From CAZKEG01 sp964601575 (lineage in GTDB: Bacteria > Desulfobacterota > Thermodesulfobacteria > Thermodesulfobacteriales > Thermodesulfatatoraceae), in assembly GCA_964601575.1 (NCBI GenBank), contig CAZROA010000024.1:1-6126 (forward strand): a DNA stretch of 6,126 bases, given 5' to 3'. This document shows, in pieces, positions 1 through 4,416 of this stretch (its first letter is position 1; each line of letters begins with the position of its first letter). The notes below the pieces were generated by a model that did no database searches, had not been told where the DNA came from, and saw only the letters and a list, made by a program, of their open reading frames with translations. A program made the position numbers and the translations under genes.

Positions 1-660
1 TTTCAGGTGAAGGAACCCCGGCCCTACCCAGACCACCGCCGGGCAAAGGAGGTTTTCGGCCAAACGGGCCAGTTGTTTAAGGAGCTCAAAGTGATAAGGG
101 ACAGCTTGAAAGGCGAAGTCTATGAGGATAATGGAAGGAGGATCATTAGCCAGCCGAGGTAGAAGGTCTTCCAGGGTTTCCGCGAGGAGTTCAAGCCCAA
201 TGGGCACTAAAAGAACGGATACATTCTCCGGAAGCCCTCCAGAGAGGAAAAGTCGGAGCCCTCTCCAGGCAGCCTCGAGATTTCGAAACTTTTCGTTTCC
301 ATAAACAAACTCCATGATACCGGAAGCCCCAGCTTCTTCCCTTTCTTCAGGTAGCGCCACCTTGGAGAGGAGGGCCTCTAACCCTTCTTGAAGTGGGGGT
401 TCTTCTTTTTGGGTTGTTTCTCCTTTGAGCCAGGGTATCTGGGCTACTATTTCTTGGGGGCGAAAATCCTTAAGGCGTTTGAAACAAAGACTTATTCCCT
501 TTTCTTGAGCGAGACCGTCTGGCAAGGGGAGGTAAAGGGTTGGCTGAAGATTTTCAAAGGCCTCTTCCAAGGTGCTAACCGAAACGATTTTTCCGGGTTC
601 GCTTCTTTCAGGATCAAGAAAGGGAGCCAGGATCAAAAACGAAAAGCGAAAATCTTGCAC
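1..660 (-). CDS. tssBC: Fused TssB-TssC type VI-like contractile sheath protein (C-terminus beyond window)
   Basis: A single open frame of 220 codons begins at a GTG and runs off the left edge without a stop. Residues 1-80 read like TssB/VipA: an N-terminal strand (FRFSFLILAPF, 4-14), a VSVSTLEEAFENLQP segment (26-40) and the signature KDFRPQEIVAQIPWL (64-78). Residues 117-220 read like TssC/VipB: GNEKFRNLEAAWRGLRLF (121-138) matches the hallmark 'hPEFqrLEaaWRGLhyL' block. It is followed by a strand ending in IDF (180-182) and a helix, ELLKQLARLAENLLCPAVV (192-210), like the TssC 'iaLLekLsqvAaaahaPfi' block. In known systems these subunits are separate proteins that together build the contractile sheath in the cytoplasm. 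The GTG is chosen because GAGGA lies 4 nt upstream and no ATG fits. The gene follows the FHA gene by 10 nt, so the two are probably cotranscribed. Assignment is by motif memory, not by a search; the fusion is the unusual point. Confidence 0.82.
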   Translation of the reverse strand, partial: MQDFRFSFLILAPFLDPERSEPGKIVSVSTLEEAFENLQPTLYLPLPDGLAQEKGISLCFKRLKDFRPQEIVAQIPWLKGETTQKEEPPLQEGLEALLSKVALPEEREEAGASGIMEFVYGNEKFRNLEAAWRGLRLFLSGGLPENVSVLLVPIGLELLAETLEDLLPRLANDPPSIILIDFAFQAVPYHFELLKQLARLAENLLCPAVVWVGPGFLHLK

Positions 661-670
661 TGAGTCCTCG

Positions 671-1519
671 TTATTTTTTAAAAAGTTTTTTCCAAAAGGG
701 TATCTTCCCTCTGCCCTTTTCTTCCAATTTTTCGGAAAAAGGTTTCTCAGGTGGCGGTACCCTTTGCTCAGAAGGGCTTTCTTCCTCTTCTTCTAAGACC
801 TCTGCCAAACGTCCGTGACCTAGAAAGCGGAAGCAAGGCCCCTGAGGAGATAGGGCCAAGATATCATCGGCCTTAAGAGCACTTTCTTTTACCGGTGTGC
901 CATTAAGGAAAATACTCCCTTCAAGGGCCCTTATGAAATATTCCCCTCCAGAGAAATAAATTTCCGCGTGTACCGCCGCTACCCCGGGATGATCTATCGG
1001 CATTTCACATTCGGGACTGCGTCCCAACCTTACGGGTAATTCGTTAAAGTCTTTAATCATCGGGCCGAACTGGATCACCAAAGGGGCCTTGACCGGTGTG
1101 GGCCTAGAGGACGGGGACCTCTGCGAGGCCCCAAAGTCTGGCCGAGAGGGTTCTTCCCTCACCGGAGTAGCGGATTGGAGAGAAGAATCTTTCAAAGGGG
1201 AAAGGGGCATTTCGTCATCGGGGAGCAAAAGAAAGCTAATTTTCGGCCCCCCTTCTGCAAAGGTGATCACGTCACCGCTGCGGAGATAAGTCTCTTTAAT
1301 AAGTTTGCCATTGACCAAGGTGCCGTTAGTACTGTGATCGACCAATTTAAAACGGTTCCCCTCTCTTACAATGTGAGCATGCTGACGAGAAACTACCCGG
1401 AGATCTGGAGGAAAGACGATAGAACAAGAAGGATGACGACCGATAGTAATTTTGTCATTAGTAAATTCCTGAATTTCTCCTTTAAAAGGGCCGTCTATGT
1501 GGATGATTTGGACCTTCAT
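671..1519 (-). CDS. Double FHA-domain protein, likely reader of the phospho-Thr switch
   Basis: The 282-residue product has an N-terminal FHA domain (about 1-100) with the full phosphothreonine-binding set: GRHP (27-30), SRQH (44-47), STNGT (63-67) and NG (70-71). A Ser/Pro-rich linker (about 104-145) leads to a second FHA-like domain (about 147-235). This keeps GR (166-167), a His (184) and LNG (205-207), but the Ser and Arg of SRxH are Ala-Ala (181-182) and the Asn of STNGT is Gly (201), so it is probably not a phosphopeptide binder. The tail is acidic (EEEEE, 243-247) and then basic and aromatic (PFWKKLFKK, 274-282). No signal peptide or membrane segment is seen, so it should be cytoplasmic. 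In type VI clusters such proteins (Fha) are substrates or readers of PpkA-type kinases. It is the first gene of the leftward unit, just upstream of the sheath gene. No Shine-Dalgarno precedes the ATG; the start is chosen because it opens directly into the first FHA strand. Confidence 0.9.
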   Translation of the reverse strand: MKVQIIHIDGPFKGEIQEFTNDKITIGRHPSCSIVFPPDLRVVSRQHAHIVREGNRFKLVDHSTNGTLVNGKLIKETYLRSGDVITFAEGGPKISFLLLPDDEMPLSPLKDSSLQSATPVREEPSRPDFGASQRSPSSRPTPVKAPLVIQFGPMIKDFNELPVRLGRSPECEMPIDHPGVAAVHAEIYFSGGEYFIRALEGSIFLNGTPVKESALKADDILALSPQGPCFRFLGHGRLAEVLEEEEESPSEQRVPPPEKPFSEKLEEKGRGKIPFWKKLFKK

Positions 1520-1597
1520 TGATAGATTTTTAGGTTAAAATGGTTAACTAAATACTTTATAACATTTTACAAAATACCGTAAAGACGTTTTTAGGTA
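1520..1597. promoter_or_regulatory. Divergent intergenic promoter region with overlapping -10 elements
   Basis: This 78-nt AT-rich stretch is the only sizeable non-coding DNA in the window and separates the two gene groups. Rightward candidate: TTAAAA (1535-1540), 17-nt spacer, TATAAC (1558-1563), 34 nt before the phosphatase ATG. Leftward candidate on the minus strand: TTTACG (1583-1578), 16-nt spacer, TATAAA (1561-1556), 36 nt before the FHA ATG. The two -10 boxes overlap by four bases. An imperfect inverted repeat (TTAGGTTAA / TTAACTAA) lies near 1530-1551, and a second one, with a single bulge, abuts the phosphatase start at 1575-1597. The -35 matches are only 4 of 6 each; the boxes are read by eye and AT-richness makes chance matches likely. 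Confidence 0.45.
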
Positions 1598-2344
1598 ATG
1601 TATAAAGAATCCGGGGGACAGATCTTAGCCTATGGTATCACCGATGCCGGACTGGTGCGTCCTAACAATGAGGATGCCCTTTTGGTCTGGCCGGAGAGAA
1701 GGGTCTTTGCCGTGGCCGATGGTATGGGCGGTCAAGCGGCAGGGGAATTAGCCAGTCAATTTTTCATTCAAACGGTGGAAAGGGTCTTCCGGGATTTCAG
1801 TCCTTCCGATTTAGAAGGAGTAACCGAGGCGGTCAAAAGGGCTTTCCTCGAGGCTAATAGGGAAATTTTAGATCACGTACGAGAGAATCCTGCCCGCGAA
1901 GGTATGGGATGCACCGCAGAATTGTTGGCCTTTGCAGGCATGGAGTTTTGTCTTGGACATATTGGAGACAGCCGTACCTATCTTTTTAGGGCCGGACGAT
2001 TGCATCGCCTCACCAGAGACCACTCTTTGGTCCAAGAACAGCTCGAAGCCGGTATCCTTACCGAGGAGGAAGCTCGCAGACACCCCATGAGAAACGTTAT
2101 CCTTCGGGCTTTGGGGGTGAAGGAGGATCTAGCCTTAGATCTTATTCGTGGCCGATTACAACGGGGTGATCTATTTCTCCTCTGTTCAGATGGACTTACA
2201 GATATGATCTCCGAAGAATTGATAAGTGAATGTTTGGCGCGATCCTTCAATGATCTTGAGGGAATCGGACTCTCTTTGGTAGAAGAGGCCAAGCGTGCCG
2301 GGGGGAGAGACAATATTACTGTGGTTTTAGTGAAGAAGGAGTAA
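1598..2344 (+). CDS. PP2C-type Ser/Thr protein phosphatase (PppA/Stp-like)
   Basis: The 248-residue length is typical of a stand-alone bacterial PPM/PP2C catalytic domain. The family motifs appear in order: RPNNED (21-26), ADGMGG (40-45, metal ligand Asp41), GMGCTA (102-107, usually GMGTT), GHIGDSR (120-126), LTRDHS (138-143), LLCSDGL (194-200, Asp198) and GGRDNITVVLV (235-245, Asp238). All expected Mn/Mg-binding acidic residues are present, so it should be active in removing phosphate from Ser/Thr residues. No signal peptide or membrane helix is seen, so it is cytoplasmic. It probably opposes the kinase encoded two genes downstream and controls the phosphorylated ligand of the divergent FHA protein, as PppA opposes PpkA in type VI secretion. 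It is the first gene of the rightward unit. The start has only a poor AGG one base upstream, inside a possible hairpin. The next gene begins 12 nt after its stop. Confidence 0.95.
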   Translation: MYKESGGQILAYGITDAGLVRPNNEDALLVWPERRVFAVADGMGGQAAGELASQFFIQTVERVFRDFSPSDLEGVTEAVKRAFLEANREILDHVRENPAREGMGCTAELLAFAGMEFCLGHIGDSRTYLFRAGRLHRLTRDHSLVQEQLEAGILTEEEARRHPMRNVILRALGVKEDLALDLIRGRLQRGDLFLLCSDGLTDMISEELISECLARSFNDLEGIGLSLVEEAKRAGGRDNITVVLVKKE

Positions 2345-2348
2345 GGAG
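2343..2348 (+). promoter_or_regulatory. Ribosome binding site that decides the TTG start of the protease
   Basis: AAGGAG overlaps the TAA stop of the phosphatase gene and lies 7 nt before TTG at 2356. It is the strongest ribosome-binding signal in this region, and no ATG or GTG in the same frame lies near it. The overlap with the stop codon suggests translational coupling. Confidence 0.7.
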
Positions 2349-2355
2349 TTCCAGC

Positions 2356-3258
2356 TTGGTTCCGCTTTTGATCCTGGGATTTTGGCTCCTTTCCCTTCCA
2401 GCCAGGGCTACTGTGTTTACTCTGGATTGTCCCCTTCCAGAGCTCAGATATCTCGTCATTCAATGGTTGCGAGCAAGGAATTATTCTGCCCTAGAAGAGA
2501 AATGGCAGGGGCGATATCTATACCGAATAAAGGGAGAAAGAGAATATCAGATCGAGATTGGGCCAGACTCCCCTCTTCGGAGCAAACTTACCGTTAACCT
2601 CCCCGCAGAAAAGGTTAGAGACCTAAGAAATTTTATACAGCTTTATTTACAACGTGATCGGGGCTCTTCTTCATATGCCGGGGGAAGAGAAAGGATTTTC
2701 CCTCCGTTAGTATGTCTCACGGCCTTTAGTGGTAAAGTTGCCATCACTCTCTCTGGTATTCTTCTCTCTCCGGAATTCATTCTAACTAGCGCCCATACTT
2801 TGGAGATGAACATGCCGGTAGAGGTTGTTTTTTATGACGGTTCCAAAGATTGGGCCAAGATTATCATTTTAGACCATCAAATGGATCTAGCCTTACTCCG
2901 TCTACACAGTGCTTTCCGAATCCGCTATCCCTTGAAGCCCCTTTCCCGGCCTCTCCGTAAGGGAGAAAAGGTGGAAGCTTTGGCCTGTCCTTTCCGGGAA
3001 TCCAATCCTAGACGTAAAGGAAAACTAGAAGGGCCAAGAATAGTCAACGGCTACATTCTATGGCAGGTTCATCTTGAGGTGGAGCCGGGATGGAGTGGAG
3101 GGCCGGTTCTTAATGAGAATGGAGAGTTGGTGGGGATCATAAAAGGGCGGCTTCGGGGCGATAAATGGGAAAGTTTCATCGTCCCGTGGTCCCTTATCCA
3201 AAGATTTCTTTCACGGGGGAAACATGCCTCAGAAGTTCGGGCGCTACGAGGTCGTTAG
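2356..3258 (+). CDS. Exported trypsin-like serine protease with an unrecognised N-terminal domain
   Basis: The 300-residue product starts with a hydrophobic segment ending in PARA (15-18), read as a signal peptide cleaved near residue 18, so the mature protein should be periplasmic. The n-region has no Lys or Arg, which is atypical. Residues about 19-100 form a compact, probably alpha/beta domain that I do not recognise. Residues about 118-285 are a chymotrypsin-fold (S1, HtrA-like) protease: ILTSAH (142-147, His147), MDLALLRL (176-183, Asp177) and PGWSGGPV (244-251, Ser247), a complete triad with the oxyanion-hole pattern. It stops after the protease domain, with no room for a PDZ domain, unlike DegP/DegS. 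The TTG start is supported by AAGGAG 7 nt upstream. It lies 12 nt after the phosphatase gene and its last 35 nt overlap the kinase start, so it belongs to the same unit. The context suggests envelope signalling or processing of an exported component; the substrate is unknown. Confidence 0.85.
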   Translation: MVPLLILGFWLLSLPARATVFTLDCPLPELRYLVIQWLRARNYSALEEKWQGRYLYRIKGEREYQIEIGPDSPLRSKLTVNLPAEKVRDLRNFIQLYLQRDRGSSSYAGGRERIFPPLVCLTAFSGKVAITLSGILLSPEFILTSAHTLEMNMPVEVVFYDGSKDWAKIIILDHQMDLALLRLHSAFRIRYPLKPLSRPLRKGEKVEALACPFRESNPRRKGKLEGPRIVNGYILWQVHLEVEPGWSGGPVLNENGELVGIIKGRLRGDKWESFIVPWSLIQRFLSRGKHASEVRALRGR

Positions 3259-4396
3259 TACTTTGGGCCAAGGAGCCATGGGGGTAGTTTACAAGGCCTA
3301 CGACCCTCATATTGACCGAATGGTGGCCCTTAAAGTCTTGCGTGCGGATCGGGTCACCAGTGAGGCCTTTGTGGAACGATTCGTGCGCGAAGCCAGGGCC
3401 ATTGGACGTCTCTCCCACCCTAACATCGTAAACGTCTTTGATGTAGGAGAAGATCAAGGCACTATTTACATTGCCATGGAGTTTGTAGAGGGCAGACCCC
3501 TCTCGGATCTCATTCGCGAAGGAAAACTCTCCTACGAAAAAATTTTGGATCTAGCTCTGCAGATCGCCGAGGCTTTGGCCTATGCTCATCAAAAGGGCAT
3601 TATTCACCGAGATATCAAGCCTAGCAATATTCTGGTCTCTGCTGAGGGAAAGGTCAAACTCACGGATTTTGGAATAGCCCGTATCGAAGACCCCTCTATC
3701 ACTCATCATACCCAAGCAGGAGAGATACTAGGCACTCCGGCTTATATGTCCCCAGAACAGGTCATGGGGAGGACGCCTGACGGCCGTTCGGATATCTTTT
3801 CTTTCGGAGTAGTGCTATACGAAATGACTACTGGCCAAAGACCTTTCTCTGGAAACAATTTAGCGGCTATCTTCCAGAGCATTATCCAACATCGCCCTAC
3901 CGAGCCCAACAAATTGAATTCTGAGATCCCGGAGGATCTCTCATCTCTTATCATGAAGTGTTTGGAAAAGGACCCCGGGGCCAGATTTCAAAATGCAGAG
4001 GAATTGGTCAAGGCCCTAAAGACCTTACGACCTTCGACTGTAGCTCCTGTTGCCAGGTCTAAATTTGGTGTCCTACGTTTTCTAGTGCCCTTGCTAATGA
4101 TCCTGCTTTTGCTTGGTGGAGGTGTTTTCTTTTTATGGCAAAGGAATCATTCACCACCGCCTGCGGTGCCAGTGGTAAAGGCTACATCCGTCTTGGACGT
4201 CGAGAGCACTCCTGTCGGTGCCCAAGTTTTTGTGGACGGAGAGTTCAAAGGGCGGGCTCCCATCAGTCTCAAGCTCCCAGCCGGTAAACATGAAGTTCGT
4301 CTGACCCTAGCCGACTACTATGATTGGGAAGCCCAACTTGAACTCCGCGAAAACGAAAAGGTACCACTTAAGGTCAAACTATTACCCATAGAATGA
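3224..4396 (+). CDS. Transmembrane PknB-type Ser/Thr kinase with periplasmic PEGA domain
   Basis: Residues 1-270 are a complete Hanks-type kinase: glycine loop GQGAMG (15-20), VALK (34-37, Lys37), helix-C Glu56, catalytic HRD (128-130) with KPSN (132-135), DFG (148-150), an activation loop containing Thr160, Thr163 and Thr171, and SPE (176-178) in place of APE. A single hydrophobic helix (about 283-304) follows, so the kinase is cytoplasmic and the C-terminus periplasmic. Residues about 321-388 form a PEGA domain, with VESTPVGAQVFVDGEFKGRAP (326-346) as its core; such domains are thought to bind surface or envelope structures. In type VI clusters PpkA-type kinases phosphorylate Fha to switch on assembly, and the divergent FHA protein is the obvious readout here. 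Unlike P. aeruginosa PpkA as generally described, there is no von Willebrand domain. The ATG follows GGGGGA by 3 nt and overlaps the protease gene by 35 nt in another frame. No catalytic residue is missing. Confidence 0.95.
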   Translation: MPQKFGRYEVVSTLGQGAMGVVYKAYDPHIDRMVALKVLRADRVTSEAFVERFVREARAIGRLSHPNIVNVFDVGEDQGTIYIAMEFVEGRPLSDLIREGKLSYEKILDLALQIAEALAYAHQKGIIHRDIKPSNILVSAEGKVKLTDFGIARIEDPSITHHTQAGEILGTPAYMSPEQVMGRTPDGRSDIFSFGVVLYEMTTGQRPFSGNNLAAIFQSIIQHRPTEPNKLNSEIPEDLSSLIMKCLEKDPGARFQNAEELVKALKTLRPSTVAPVARSKFGVLRFLVPLLMILLLLGGGVFFLWQRNHSPPPAVPVVKATSVLDVESTPVGAQVFVDGEFKGRAPISLKLPAGKHEVRLTLADYYDWEAQLELRENEKVPLKVKLLPIE

Positions 4397-4404
4397 GTTT
4401 CCCT

Positions 4405-4412
4405 AGGGAGGG
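4405..4412 (+). promoter_or_regulatory. Strong ribosome binding site deciding the downstream ATG
   Basis: AGGGAGGG sits 4 nt before ATG 4417 in the 20-nt gap after the kinase. An in-frame ATG at 4393 overlaps the kinase stop (ATGA) and would add eight residues ahead of the signal peptide. The Shine-Dalgarno position and the clean MKRTILG signal-peptide start favour 4417. Confidence 0.7.
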
Positions 4413-4416
4413 CAAA

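Noticed and set aside
388..663. Plus-strand frame of 91 codons opposite the sheath gene
   Set aside because: The minus strand here has a full-length frame with clear TssB/TssC motifs and a ribosome site; the plus-strand translation shows no recognisable domain.
660..680. A/T-run near the FHA stop as a possible terminator
   Set aside because: No GC-rich stem precedes it; the run encodes the Lys-rich FHA tail, and the sheath gene follows within 10 nt with its own ribosome site.
1978..2463. Minus-strand frame of 161 codons
   Set aside because: It lies opposite the phosphatase and the protease start, both strongly supported by motifs. Its translation is Ser/Arg-rich and low in structure, as expected of an antisense shadow.
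4400..4409. Perfect 10-bp palindrome TCCCTAGGGA between the kinase and the next gene
   Set aside because: It overlaps the Shine-Dalgarno sequence and is explained by it; there is no U-tract for a terminator and the palindrome is too short to call an operator.
4393..4416. Alternative start ATG at 4393, overlapping the kinase stop
   Set aside because: It would put eight extra residues before a clean signal peptide and ignores the strong AGGGAGGG just before 4417. It remains possible as a coupled start.
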